A stretch of DNA of 64,000 bases from Desulfatibacillum sp. Lineage in GTDB: Bacteria > Desulfobacterota > Desulfobacteria > Desulfobacterales > SpSt-501. Below, piece after piece: positions 17,112 through 25,013 of the stretch. Numbering within the stretch: the stretch's first letter is position 1; the number at the start of each line of letters is the position of its first letter. The position numbers and the translations under genes were made by a program. The notes below the pieces were generated by a model. That model was not told where the DNA came from. It saw nothing but the letters and a program-made list of their open reading frames with translations, and did no database searches. The DNA is taken from NCBI GenBank assembly GCA_020725555.1, contig DYEU01000010.1, positions 138,980 to 202,979 of the forward strand, given 5' to 3'.

Positions 17112-18002
17112 ATGGAGACCGCCCTGAGCCTTTCCTCCGCCTTGAGCCAGCTCCTCGTGGGGCTCAGCCGGGCGATGATCCTCTTCATCGTCGCCTCGGG
17201 GCTGAGCTTCATCCTCGGGGTGCTGCGCGTGCCCAACGTGGCCCACGGCTCGCTCTACATGATCGGCGCCTTCGCCGCCCACACGATCGCGACCGCCCTG
17301 GGCGGGCACCCCGCGGGCTTCTGGCTCGCGATGCTCGGCGCGCCGCTGATCGTTGGCGGCATCAGCCTCGCCGCCGAGCGGTTGCTCTTCCGGCACCTCT
17401 ACGAGCGCGAGCACCTCATGCTGCTCCTCTTCACCTTCGGGCTCGCCCTGATCCTGGGGGATCTGACCAAGATGGTCTGGGGTGCGGACTACCGCTCGAT
17501 CGTTCCGCCGCCCTTTCTCCAGGGCTCGCTCGACGTCCTGGGCACGGCGCTGCCGCGCTACAACCTCTTTCTGCTCCTGGTCGGCCCCGCGGTCGCCGTC
17601 GCCCTGTGGCTCGTCTCGACGAAAACGCGCTTCGGCCGGATCGCCCGCGCGGCCGCGGTCGACCGCGAAATGGTCGGCGCGCTCGGCATCCACGTGAGCT
17701 GGGTCTTCGCCTGGGCCTTCGTCCTGGGGTGCGTGCTCGCCGGCCTGGGCGGGGCGCTGGTGTCGCCCACGATCAGCGTGACCCTCGGGATGGACCACAC
17801 GATCATCATCGAGGCCTTTCTCATCGTCACCATCGGCGGGCTGGGAAACATCTGGGGCGCGCTCGTGGGGTCGCTCCTCTTCGGGGTCACGCAATCGCTG
17901 GGGGTCCTCCTCCTGCCGCAGTTCGCCATCGTCTTCCCCTACCTCGCGGTGGTCGTCATCCTGACCCTCAAACCCACGGGCCTGCTGCGCTCGGTGTGGT
18001 GA
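17112..18002 (+). CDS. livH: Branched-chain-type ABC permease LivH
   Basis: A 296-residue inner-membrane permease with about eight helices. The N-terminal helices contain MILFIVASGLSFILGVLRVPNVAHG, the GxxFILG-N-AHG region typical of LivH, and near the C-terminus lies VTIGGLGNIWGALVGSLLFG, with the conserved GGLGxxxGAxxG motif that contacts the ATPase. It pairs with LivM. The sequence does not define the transported compound. The start ATG 17112 has no strong ribosome-binding site. Confidence 0.92.
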   Translation: METALSLSSALSQLLVGLSRAMILFIVASGLSFILGVLRVPNVAHGSLYMIGAFAAHTIATALGGHPAGFWLAMLGAPLIVGGISLAAERLLFRHLYEREHLMLLLFTFGLALILGDLTKMVWGADYRSIVPPPFLQGSLDVLGTALPRYNLFLLLVGPAVAVALWLVSTKTRFGRIARAAAVDREMVGALGIHVSWVFAWAFVLGCVLAGLGGALVSPTISVTLGMDHTIIIEAFLIVTIGGLGNIWGALVGSLLFGVTQSLGVLLLPQFAIVFPYLAVVVILTLKPTGLLRSVW

Positions 18003-18012
18003 GAAGCCTCTC

Positions 18013-18996
18013 ATGCGGCCGCAACGAACGGTTTCCCCCGCGACGCTCTGGGCGCTCGGCCTGTGGCTCGCCCTCTTCTTCGCCCCGTTCGTCGCGGGCC
18101 GCTTCGCGGTCTACCTCCTGGGGGTGATCCTCGTCACCGGGCTCCTCGCCATGAGCCTGAACTTGCTCGTCGGGCACGGCGGGGCCTACCAGTTCCACCA
18201 CGCCGCCTTCTACGGGGTCGGCGCCTACACCGCGGCCCTGTGCATCACGAAGGGGGGGCTTCCGGCCTGGGCGGGTCTCGCGGCAGGCCCGCTCGCGGCC
18301 GCGCTCGCCGGGCTGCTGATCGGCAGCCTCTGCATCCGGCTGAACAAGCTCTACTTCGGCATGATCCAGATCTCGCTCGGCTCGCTGCTCTGGATCCTCG
18401 CCCTGCGCTGGTACAGCCTCACCAACGGCGACGACGGCATCCACGGCATCCCCCTGCCCGAGGCGATCGCCGGCCCCGGCGGAGCCTTCGCCTGCATCCT
18501 GGCCGCGGTCGGCCTCTGCCTGCTCGCCATGCACCGCATCCTCGCCTCCCCCTTCGGGACGACGCTTCGCGCCATCCGGGACAACCCCCAGCGCTGCGCC
18601 GCGGTCGGCATCGACGTCCGCCGCCACCAGCTGGCGGCCATCGTCATCGCCACCTTCTTCGCCGGGGTGGCCGGATCGCTCTTCGTGGTGCTCGAGGGGT
18701 CGGTCTTCCCGGACATGCTCTTCTGGGTGTACTCGCTGGAGATCTTCATCATGTGCCTCCTCGGCGGCTGGTTCACCTTCTTCGGCCCCATGCTGGGGGC
18801 GGCGATCATCGTCCTGCTGCGCACGCTCGTGGGCGGGATGACCGAGTACTGGACGCTCGTCCTGGGGGTCGTCCTCATCGGCCTCATCTTCTTCCTGCCG
18901 GAGGGGATCATGGGCATCGGCCACCGCCTGCGGCTCTACCGGCGGCGCGCGGCCGGGGCCTCCTCCCCGCGGGAGAACGGCCATGCTGCGGGTTGA
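18013..18996 (+). CDS. livM: Branched-chain-type ABC permease LivM
   Basis: A 327-residue permease, the partner of LivH. Hydrophobic helices run from the N-terminus, with MSLNLLVGHGGAYQFHHAAFYGVGAYTAAL matching the LivM sNLLxGxxGxxSxGhaaFfGiGAY pattern (His replaces Ser in QFHH). RAIRDNPQRCAAVGIDV is the EAA-like coupling loop. It ends with a charged cytoplasmic tail. Its 3' end overlaps livG by 14 bp. Confidence 0.92.
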   Translation: MRPQRTVSPATLWALGLWLALFFAPFVAGRFAVYLLGVILVTGLLAMSLNLLVGHGGAYQFHHAAFYGVGAYTAALCITKGGLPAWAGLAAGPLAAALAGLLIGSLCIRLNKLYFGMIQISLGSLLWILALRWYSLTNGDDGIHGIPLPEAIAGPGGAFACILAAVGLCLLAMHRILASPFGTTLRAIRDNPQRCAAVGIDVRRHQLAAIVIATFFAGVAGSLFVVLEGSVFPDMLFWVYSLEIFIMCLLGGWFTFFGPMLGAAIIVLLRTLVGGMTEYWTLVLGVVLIGLIFFLPEGIMGIGHRLRLYRRRAAGASSPRENGHAAG

Positions 18997-19717
18997 AGGC
19001 CTCTGCAAGGCGTTCGCCGATTTCCAGGCCGTCAACGGGGCCTCCCTCACCGTCCGGCCGGGGGACCTCGTCGCCGTGATCGGCCCGAACGGGGCGGGCA
19101 AGACGACCCTCTTCAACCTGATCACGGGCCACCTCCAGGCCGATCGCGGCTCGATCCGCTTCAAGGGCGAGGAGATCGGCCGCCTTCCGGCGCACGAAAT
19201 CTGCCGCCGCGGGATCGCCCGCTCCTTCCAGATCGCCAACATCTTCCCCCGCCTTTCCGTCTTCGAGAACGTCCAGGTGGCCGTGCTCTCGGCCAAGGGG
19301 CTCAGCCGCAACCTCTTCCGGCCCACCCGCCGGCTGGTCCTCCGGGAGACCGAGAGCATCCTCGAGCGCGTGGGGCTGCAGAACCGCCGCGTCGATCTCG
19401 CCGGCTCGCTCTCCCACGGCGACAAGCGGATCCTCGAGATCGCCATCGCCTTAGGCAACGAGCCGGAACTGCTGATCCTCGACGAGCCGACCGCCGGGAT
19501 GTCGCCGGAGGAGACCGCCGCCACCCTCGAGTTGATCCGCCGCCTGGCCCGCGACCAGGGCCTCACCCTCCTCTTCTGCGAGCACGACATGGAGGTCGTC
19601 TTCAACGTGGCGACGAGCATCATGGTCATGCAGCACGGCATGACCCTCGTGCAGGGCCCGCCGGAGGAGGTCCGGGCGAACCCCGTCGTCCAGGAAGCCT
19701 ACCTCGGGAGGGAGTGA
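18983..19717 (+). CDS. livG: Branched-chain-type ABC ATPase LivG
   Basis: A 244-residue ATPase. Walker A is GPNGAGKTTLFN, the signature is LSHGDKRILEIAIAL (the LSHGxQR variant usual in LivG), Walker B is LLILDEPTAGMSPEE, and the H-loop is FCEHDMEVV. The LivG-specific extra segment FENVQVAVLSAKGLSRNLF is present. It powers import with LivF. The start is at ATG 18983 inside livM, preceded by GGAGAACGG. Confidence 0.93.
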   Translation: MLRVEGLCKAFADFQAVNGASLTVRPGDLVAVIGPNGAGKTTLFNLITGHLQADRGSIRFKGEEIGRLPAHEICRRGIARSFQIANIFPRLSVFENVQVAVLSAKGLSRNLFRPTRRLVLRETESILERVGLQNRRVDLAGSLSHGDKRILEIAIALGNEPELLILDEPTAGMSPEETAATLELIRRLARDQGLTLLFCEHDMEVVFNVATSIMVMQHGMTLVQGPPEEVRANPVVQEAYLGRE

Positions 19718-19720
19718 GCG

Positions 19721-20416
19721 ATGCTCGAGGTCCGCGAGATCCACACCTTCTACGGCCTGAGCCACATCCTCTTCGGGGTCTCGCTCTCGGTTCCCCCGGG
19801 GCGCGTCGTCTGCCTCCTCGGCCGCAACGGCGCCGGCAAGACGACCACCCTCAAGAGCATCCTCGGGCTCGCCCCCCCGGCCCGGGGGAAGATCCTCTGG
19901 AACGGGGAGGAGATCCAGCGTGAGCCCGCCTTTCTGCGCGCCCGCCGCGGCATCGGCTACGTCCCCGACGATCGCCGGATCTTCGCCGACCTCACGGTCG
20001 GGGAGAACCTCGACATCGCCGCCCGCGAGGGGCCGGGGACGGTGCGCTGGGACAAGGACAAGGTCTACGAGCTGTTCCCGGCCCTGCGGGCGATGGACCG
20101 CCGCAAGGGCGGCCTCCTGAGCGGGGGCGAGCAGAAGATGCTCGCCATCGCCCGCGCCCTGATGACCAACCCCCTGCTCCTGCTGCTCGACGAGCCGACC
20201 GAGGGGCTCGCCCCGCTCCTCGTCCAGTCCTTGGGCGAGCGCATCCGCCGCCTCAAGGAGCTCGGCCTGACGGTGCTCCTGGCCGAGCAGAACATCCGCT
20301 TCACGCTGGGGCTGAGCGACTACGGCTACGTCATCGACAACGGCCGCATCCGCTGCGAGGGGCCGGTCGCCGAGCTGATGGAAAACGAGGACGTGCGCCG
20401 CTTCTGCGGCCTGTGA
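19721..20416 (+). CDS. livF: Branched-chain-type ABC ATPase LivF
   Basis: A 231-residue ATPase. Walker A is GRNGAGKTTTLKSI, the signature is LSGGEQKMLAIARALM, Walker B is LLLLDEPTEGLAPLL, and the H-region is LLAEQNIRF, the LivF-type variant with Gln in place of His. It starts 3 bases after livG stops. With LivG it forms the ATPase heterodimer of the importer. Confidence 0.93.
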   Translation: MLEVREIHTFYGLSHILFGVSLSVPPGRVVCLLGRNGAGKTTTLKSILGLAPPARGKILWNGEEIQREPAFLRARRGIGYVPDDRRIFADLTVGENLDIAAREGPGTVRWDKDKVYELFPALRAMDRRKGGLLSGGEQKMLAIARALMTNPLLLLLDEPTEGLAPLLVQSLGERIRRLKELGLTVLLAEQNIRFTLGLSDYGYVIDNGRIRCEGPVAELMENEDVRRFCGL

Positions 20417-20436
20417 CCCCACGAACGGAGGATGCC

Positions 20437-20775
20437 ATGGCCCCGGTTCACCCCTTGAGGGACCTGCCCCCCCGCACCCCCGCCCCGGGGATCGAGCTCC
20501 GGGCGATCCACGGCGAACGCATGAGCCTCGCCCACTTCCGCTTCGCCCCCGGCACCCCGCTCGCCGCCCACGCCCACCCCCATGAGCAGATCGGCATGCT
20601 GCTCGCCGGGCGCATGGAGCTGACCATCGGCGGGGTGACGCGAACGGTGGCGGCGGGCGAGGCCTGGTGCATCCCGGCGGGCACGGTGCACGCGGCCCGC
20701 TGCCTGGAGGGCCCGGCCGAGGTGGTCGAGGCCTTCGCGCCGGTACGCGACGACTGGCGGGGCGACACGCCGTGA
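20437..20775 (+). CDS. Small cupin-domain protein
   Basis: A 112-residue single cupin. The metal-binding pattern is visible as HAHPHEQIGMLLAGRMELTIGG and then PAGTVHAARC (two His plus Glu in motif 1, His in motif 2). Stand-alone cupins of this size act as small metal-dependent enzymes or ligand sensors; the function here is not known. ATG 20437 has GGAGG five bases upstream. The gene follows livF by 20 bases and overlaps thiE by GTGA, so it belongs to the same transcript. Confidence 0.85.
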   Translation: MAPVHPLRDLPPRTPAPGIELRAIHGERMSLAHFRFAPGTPLAAHAHPHEQIGMLLAGRMELTIGGVTRTVAAGEAWCIPAGTVHAARCLEGPAEVVEAFAPVRDDWRGDTP

Positions 20776-21503
20776 ACCGCCCCCCACCCCGGGAGATCTT
20801 CCGGCGCGCCACGGCGCGGATCTATTGCTTCGCCGACTCGCCGGAGCTGTGCCGCCGCCTGCTCGCGGCCGGGGCGCAGGTCATCCAGCTCCGCCACAAG
20901 ACCGCATCCGACGCGGAGTTCCGCGATCTCGCCCTCCGGATGCAGGAACTGGTCCGCGCCCGGGAGGATGCCCTCCTGATCGTGAACGACCGCGTAAACA
21001 TCGCGCTCGCGATCGGGGCCGACGGCGTCCACGTGGGGCAGCGGGACCTCGACGCCAGCGAGGTCGTGCGCCGCGCGCCCCCCGGCATGGTCATCGGGGT
21101 TTCGGCCCGCACGCCCGAGGAGGCCCGCCGGGCCGAGGCGGCCGGGGCGACCTATGTGGGCGCGGGGTCGGTCTTCCCCACGGCCACCAAGGCCGATGCA
21201 CGGGTGATCGGCCTCGAGGGGCTGCGCCGGGTCGTGGCCGCGGTCCGCCTCCCGGTCGTCGCGATCGGCGGGATCACGCAGGCCACGGTCCGCGAGGTGC
21301 TCGCCGCCGGGGCGCGCCTCTGCGCCGTGATCTCGGCTGTCAACCAGGCCCCCGACCCGGCGGAGGCCCTCCGGCGCCTGCTAGCCGCCTGCGCAGAGCT
21401 GCCAGGCGATCAGGGCGACGAACGGGGCCGAGGCGGCGGCCAGGAAGGCGGCGTCGCGGATCGTGAAGGGGGCCAGGGCGGCCGGCCGGCGGCGGGGGCT
21501 TAG
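20772..21503 (+). CDS. thiE: Thiamine-phosphate synthase with an unusual antisense-encoded tail
   Basis: Residues 1 to about 207 are a complete ThiE TIM barrel that joins hydroxymethylpyrimidine diphosphate and thiazole phosphate: VIQLRHK, NDRVNIALAIGADGVHVGQ, VGAGSVFPTATKADA and AIGGIT are all present. GTG 20772 overlaps the cupin stop. The frame then continues about 36 residues (Gly/Arg/Asp-rich, low complexity) to TAG 21501-21503, running 123 bp into the convergent ECF transporter gene. The usual family length is about 210, so the tail is probably a by-product of a lost stop codon rather than a domain. Confidence 0.88.
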   Translation: MNRPPPREIFRRATARIYCFADSPELCRRLLAAGAQVIQLRHKTASDAEFRDLALRMQELVRAREDALLIVNDRVNIALAIGADGVHVGQRDLDASEVVRRAPPGMVIGVSARTPEEARRAEAAGATYVGAGSVFPTATKADARVIGLEGLRRVVAAVRLPVVAIGGITQATVREVLAAGARLCAVISAVNQAPDPAEALRRLLAACAELPGDQGDERGRGGGQEGGVADREGGQGGRPAAGA

Positions 21504-23549
21504 GACGCCGCGCGCCTCCATGGCGAGGGCGAGCTCGTCGGCCAGCCGCAGTCCCTGGACGAGGAGAGGGACGAAAAGCGCCGTCAGCCTACCGAGATTC
21601 CGCGGGCTGAGCCTCAGGTCGATCCCCCGCGCCTGCTGGGCGTCGCGGACGGACCGCAAGGTCTTCTCGATCCGGGGGACGTAGCGCAACCCGGCGGTCA
21701 GGAGAAACCCGACCCCCTCCGGCACGCGGAGCGTGCGCAGCGCAGCGGCGAGCTCCTCGGGGGAAAGCGGTCCCAGGCAGGCAGCCGAGAGCGCCAGCAA
21801 CCCCGTGAGGCGAAGAAGCAGGGCCCCCGCCTCCGCAGCGCCGAAGAAGAGCAGGCTCCCCGCCCCCGCCAGCACGAACATCCCGATCGCCCGCCGCAGA
21901 AACGAGGCCCCCGCCGCCGGCCGGGCGGCGCCGCGCAAAAGCAAGAGGGCGGCCCACGCGGCGACTCCGGCCTGCAGGAAGGGCTCGCGCGCGGTGAAGA
22001 GCGCGGCCAGGCCCGCGGCGAGGAGGAAAAGCCCGGCGAAGGGGTGAAGCGGCCGACCCCGCCGGGGCCGCGCCGCGGAGGCCGGGGGGGGCGCCGCCGG
22101 TCCGGGGGGCTCCGCCCCCAGCCCGCGGGCGATCTCCTCCACCGTCCCCTCCCCCCGGATCCGCCCCCCCTCGAGCAGGATCGCCCGGTGGGCGACGGCG
22201 GCCGCAAACGAGAGGTCGTGCGTGGCGACCAGGACCGCAACCCCGCGCCGGGCGAGCCCGGCGATTTGGCCGGCGAGCGCCTCCTTGCCGCGGGCGTCCT
22301 GGCTCACCGTGGGCTCATCCAGCAGCAGAACGGCCGGGTCCGCGGCCAGGACGGCGGCGATCGCCACCGCTTTTTTCTCCCCCTCGCTCAGGCGGTAGGG
22401 GGAGCGCGCAAGCAGCGCCTCGAGGCCGGGCCAGAGCTCGGCGATCGCCGCGGGCGGGTCCTGGCCCCGGAGCCGGTGGCCCACCTCGAGCTCCTCGCGC
22501 ACCGTGGGCTTGAAGAACTGGTCGTTGGGGTTCTGGAAGCAGATGCCGATGCGGCGCGCCCGCTGCCGGGGGGAAAGCGAAGAGAGCTCTTCGGCCCCGA
22601 GCCGCACCGCGCCTTGGGCCGGCCGCAGCAGTCCGGCAAGGGCGCGGAGCAGGCTCGACTTCCCCGCCCCGTTTCGGCCCACGAGCGCGACGACCTCCCC
22701 CGCACGGAGCGCAAGCGAAACGCCGCAGAGGACCGGCGCGCCCTCGAGCTCGACCCAGAGGTCCGCGGCGGAAAGACGCGGCGCTTCGGCCGGGTTCGAC
22801 GTGGCGGGCGGCCGGGGCGGGTAGGCGGGAAGGAGGCCCTTTGCCGCAAGTAGCCGCCGGGCTTCCCGGGCGGCCCCGCTGAAGGTGCAGGTCCCGCGCT
22901 CGAAGACGGCGAGGGCCTCGGCGTCCTCGAGAAAGGCGCCCTCGCGGTGCTCGAGGACGACCACCGTTCTGCCCTGCCGGTGCACGTCGGCCAAGATCTC
23001 CTCCAGCCGGCGGCGGAACACCCAGTCGAGATCGGCGAAGGGCTCGTCGAGGACCAGCAGATCGGGCTCGAGCACCAGCACCGAGGCGACGGCCGCAAGC
23101 CTCCGCTCTCCGCCGGAGAGCGACTCGGGCGGACGCGCAAGGAGCCCCTCGATCCCCAGGGCGGCGGCGGCCGCGCCGATGCGGGCGGCGATGGCGGCGG
23201 GGGCGAGGCCCAGGTTCTCGAGGCCGAAGGCGAGATCGGCCGCCACGGTGCTGCCGAAGAGCTGGGCGTCGGCGTTCTGGAGAACCAGCCCCACGCGGTG
23301 AAAGAGCGCCGCGGGCCCCAGCCGGCGGGGGTCGAGGCCGTCGATGCGGATTTCGCCTACGAGATCGCCGCCGAAAAAATGGGGGATGAGCCCGTTCAGG
23401 AGGTAGGTGAAGGTGGTTTTGCCCGCGCCGTTCTCCCCGAAGACGACGGCGTAGGCGCCCGGCGCGATCCGCAGGGTCAGGTCGCCCAGGAGCGGCTGGC
23501 CGGCGGCGTCCCGGTAGGAGACGCCCCTCGCCTCTACTCCGGCCGCCAC
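21381..23549 (-). CDS. ECF transporter: two ATPase domains and the T component fused in one protein
   Basis: A 722-residue fusion of the whole ECF module. Domain 1 (about 5-240) has Walker A GENGAGKTT (38-46), signature LSGGERR (144-150) and Walker B LLVLDEPFADL. Domain 2 (about 258-480) has Walker A GRNGAGKSS (291-299), signature LSEGEKK and Walker B VLLLDEPTVSQ. After an Ala/Pro linker, residues about 500-722 are an EcfT membrane domain with the two Ala-Arg-Gly coupling motifs at 640-642 and 679-681. These parts are usually three proteins (EcfA, EcfA', EcfT). It overlaps thiW by 16 bp, so ThiW is the likely substrate-binding S component. Import of a thiamine precursor is inferred. Confidence 0.9.
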   Translation of the reverse strand: MAAGVEARGVSYRDAAGQPLLGDLTLRIAPGAYAVVFGENGAGKTTFTYLLNGLIPHFFGGDLVGEIRIDGLDPRRLGPAALFHRVGLVLQNADAQLFGSTVAADLAFGLENLGLAPAAIAARIGAAAAALGIEGLLARPPESLSGGERRLAAVASVLVLEPDLLVLDEPFADLDWVFRRRLEEILADVHRQGRTVVVLEHREGAFLEDAEALAVFERGTCTFSGAAREARRLLAAKGLLPAYPPRPPATSNPAEAPRLSAADLWVELEGAPVLCGVSLALRAGEVVALVGRNGAGKSSLLRALAGLLRPAQGAVRLGAEELSSLSPRQRARRIGICFQNPNDQFFKPTVREELEVGHRLRGQDPPAAIAELWPGLEALLARSPYRLSEGEKKAVAIAAVLAADPAVLLLDEPTVSQDARGKEALAGQIAGLARRGVAVLVATHDLSFAAAVAHRAILLEGGRIRGEGTVEEIARGLGAEPPGPAAPPPASAARPRRGRPLHPFAGLFLLAAGLAALFTAREPFLQAGVAAWAALLLLRGAARPAAGASFLRRAIGMFVLAGAGSLLFFGAAEAGALLLRLTGLLALSAACLGPLSPEELAAALRTLRVPEGVGFLLTAGLRYVPRIEKTLRSVRDAQQARGIDLRLSPRNLGRLTALFVPLLVQGLRLADELALAMEARGVLSPRRRPAALAPFTIRDAAFLAAASAPFVALIAWQLCAGG

Positions 23550-24019
23550 AGCCCGGCCTTTCGCAGGACCTGGAGCAAAAGGAGCGCGATCAGGGCGCCG
23601 GCGAGCGCGCTCAGGCTAAAGGCGACGACCAGCGTTCCTGCGGCGACGGCCTTCTGCAAGAGAACGGGGGCCACGATCCAGGCCGAGGCGAGCGCCCCGA
23701 GAAGCCCCGTCCCGATCACTTCGCCCAGGGCCGCGGCCCAGCTGCGGCGGAGGAGCCGGTAGGCGCAACCGGCGAGCAGCGCGCCGATCATCCCGCCCGG
23801 AAAGGCGAGCAGCGTCCCCAGGCCGAGGAGGTTCCGCAGCAGGGCCGCGCAGAAGGCAATCCAGACGGCGTAGCCGGGCCCCAGCAGGACCGCGGCGAGG
23901 ACGTTCACCATGTGCTGGGCGGGGTAGCACTTGGCGATCCCGACGGGGATGAACAGCGGCGAGAGGGCGACCGCCAAGGCCACCAGCACCGCCGCCCGGG
24001 CGATGTCGCGCGTCTTCAT
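23534..24019 (-). CDS. thiW: ThiW-family S component of the ECF transporter
   Basis: A 161-residue membrane protein with five to six helices. The N-terminal ARAAVLVALAVALSPLFIPVG and then CYPAQHMVNVLAAVLLGPGYA match the ThiW family, which is predicted to bind a thiazole or other thiamine precursor. The family S-component trait of small Ala/Gly-rich helix surfaces for docking the T subunit is present. AGGAAAGAGG precedes ATG 24019. It is first in a two-gene operon whose leader contains an intrinsic terminator (24041-24068). thiE lies immediately beyond, on the opposite strand. Confidence 0.82.
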   Translation of the reverse strand: MKTRDIARAAVLVALAVALSPLFIPVGIAKCYPAQHMVNVLAAVLLGPGYAVWIAFCAALLRNLLGLGTLLAFPGGMIGALLAGCAYRLLRRSWAAALGEVIGTGLLGALASAWIVAPVLLQKAVAAGTLVVAFSLSALAGALIALLLLQVLRKAGLWRPE

Positions 24020-24040
24020 AGCGTCCTCTTTCCTGAGGTG

Positions 24041-24068
24041 AAAAAAACCGTTTCCCCAAGGAAACGGT
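24041..24068 (-). terminator. Intrinsic terminator in the thiW leader (attenuator candidate)
   Basis: On the minus strand ACCGTTTCC-TTGG-GGAAACGGT forms a perfect 9-bp stem with a 4-base loop (24068-24047), followed at once by a T run (24047-24041). It lies 22 bases before the thiW start codon. A promoter-like sequence is upstream (24167-24138), so transcripts reaching thiW must read through it. Alternatively it terminates lutC transcription. The leader between promoter and terminator can fold as GCGGGCGG (24125-24118) with CCGCCCGC (24081-24074). Confidence 0.8.
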
Positions 24069-24137
24069 CCCTTGCGGGCGGAGGGCCCGTACCCCGATCC
24101 CCACGGGGCCCCCGGCCGCCCGCGGCTTTCCCGCGGA

Positions 24138-24167
24138 ACGCTACCGGAGGGACCGCGGGGGTGTCAA
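24138..24167 (-). promoter_or_regulatory. Promoter candidate for thiW-ECF
   Basis: Minus strand TTGACA (24167-24162) with TAGCGT (24143-24138) at an 18-base spacing, or GTAGCG at 17. The -35 is perfect and the -10 is modest. The segment CGGTCCCT inside the spacer is complementary to AGGGACCG just before the terminator stem, which would matter only if transcription begins farther upstream. Confidence 0.5.
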
Positions 24168-24230
24168 GCGCCCCTCGCCCTCGGAGCCCGGTCGGGGGGC
24201 TTGCGGCAAGCGCCGCCCGGGGCGGCGGGG

Positions 24231-25013
24231 TCAGCCCGGCACGAGGAAGACAACCATCTCGCGCGGGCCGTGGGCGCCGTGGACCATGGTGGCCTCGATG
24301 TCGGCGGTCTTGCTCGGCCCGGAGATGAAGGAGAGGTAGTTCGAAAGCCCCTCGGTGCGGAACCGCTCCTCCCAGCGCAGCAGCGCGAAGAGCTCCTTCA
24401 TGTCGGCGAGGATCCGGCTCCGGGGGACCAGGGCGACGTGGATCGAGGGGAGAAGAGCGACCGAGCGCGGCTCGCCCGGCCGGTTCCGCAAAACGACGGT
24501 CGCCGTCTCGGCGAGGCAGAAATCGGCGGCGGTGATGCCGATGAAGGAAGCGGCGATCCGGGAGCGCTGCCGGCGGCGCTCTTCGTCCGCGGCTGCGGCA
24601 TCAAGCGCCGGATCGACTGGCCGCGTGAGATGAAGGGGGATCCCCTGCCGCGCGAGCGGCTCGGCGAGGCCCAGGCTCTCGATCAGCGGGTGGCTCCAGG
24701 CGACGAGCTGCTTTTCCCCGCCCCACTCCGGGCTCTTCTCCGCGACCAGCCGCAGCACGGCGTCGCGCGCGGCGGCGAGGTCGTCGAGCGCCTGCACCTC
24801 GAGATGAAGCGGGCGGGCCGCAGCGGCGAGCCGCGAGACGAGCTCTTCCCGCTCCCGCTCCGAACGACCGGAGACGCGGGCGAGCAGCCGTCGCTCCTCG
24901 GCCGAGGGCTCCGCCGGGAAAAGATCCCCTGCCGGGCGCGCGGCGTTCGGCGGATGGCCGAGGGCGCGGCGGAGGGTCTGGAAAAAGAGGGTTTCCTCCC
25001 GATGTTCAGCCAC
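24231..25013 (-). CDS. lutC: LUD-domain protein, LutC-like
   Basis: A 260-residue LUD (lactate utilisation) protein. ASFIGITAADFCLAETATVVL is the LutC/YkgG family signature, and the C-terminus FISGPSKTADIEATMVHGAHGP matches the conserved SGPSrTADIe-xxxxGvHGP end. LutC is the soluble partner of the LutA/LutB iron-sulfur proteins that oxidise L-lactate. GTG 25013 overlaps the lutB stop by 8 bp. It is the last gene of the dctPQM-lutABC run. GC-rich hairpins follow it at about 24190-24225. Confidence 0.9.
   Translation of the reverse strand: MAEHREETLFFQTLRRALGHPPNAARPAGDLFPAEPSAEERRLLARVSGRSEREREELVSRLAAAARPLHLEVQALDDLAAARDAVLRLVAEKSPEWGGEKQLVAWSHPLIESLGLAEPLARQGIPLHLTRPVDPALDAAAADEERRRQRSRIAASFIGITAADFCLAETATVVLRNRPGEPRSVALLPSIHVALVPRSRILADMKELFALLRWEERFRTEGLSNYLSFISGPSKTADIEATMVHGAHGPREMVVFLVPG

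Noticed and set aside
21391-21503. C-terminal tail of ThiE as a functional domain
   Set aside because: Gly/Arg/Asp low-complexity sequence typical of antisense translation of the opposite gene.
24069-24167. Classical TPP riboswitch upstream of thiW
   Set aside because: The conserved THI-box segments were looked for on both strands and not found; only a terminator and GC-rich stems are present.
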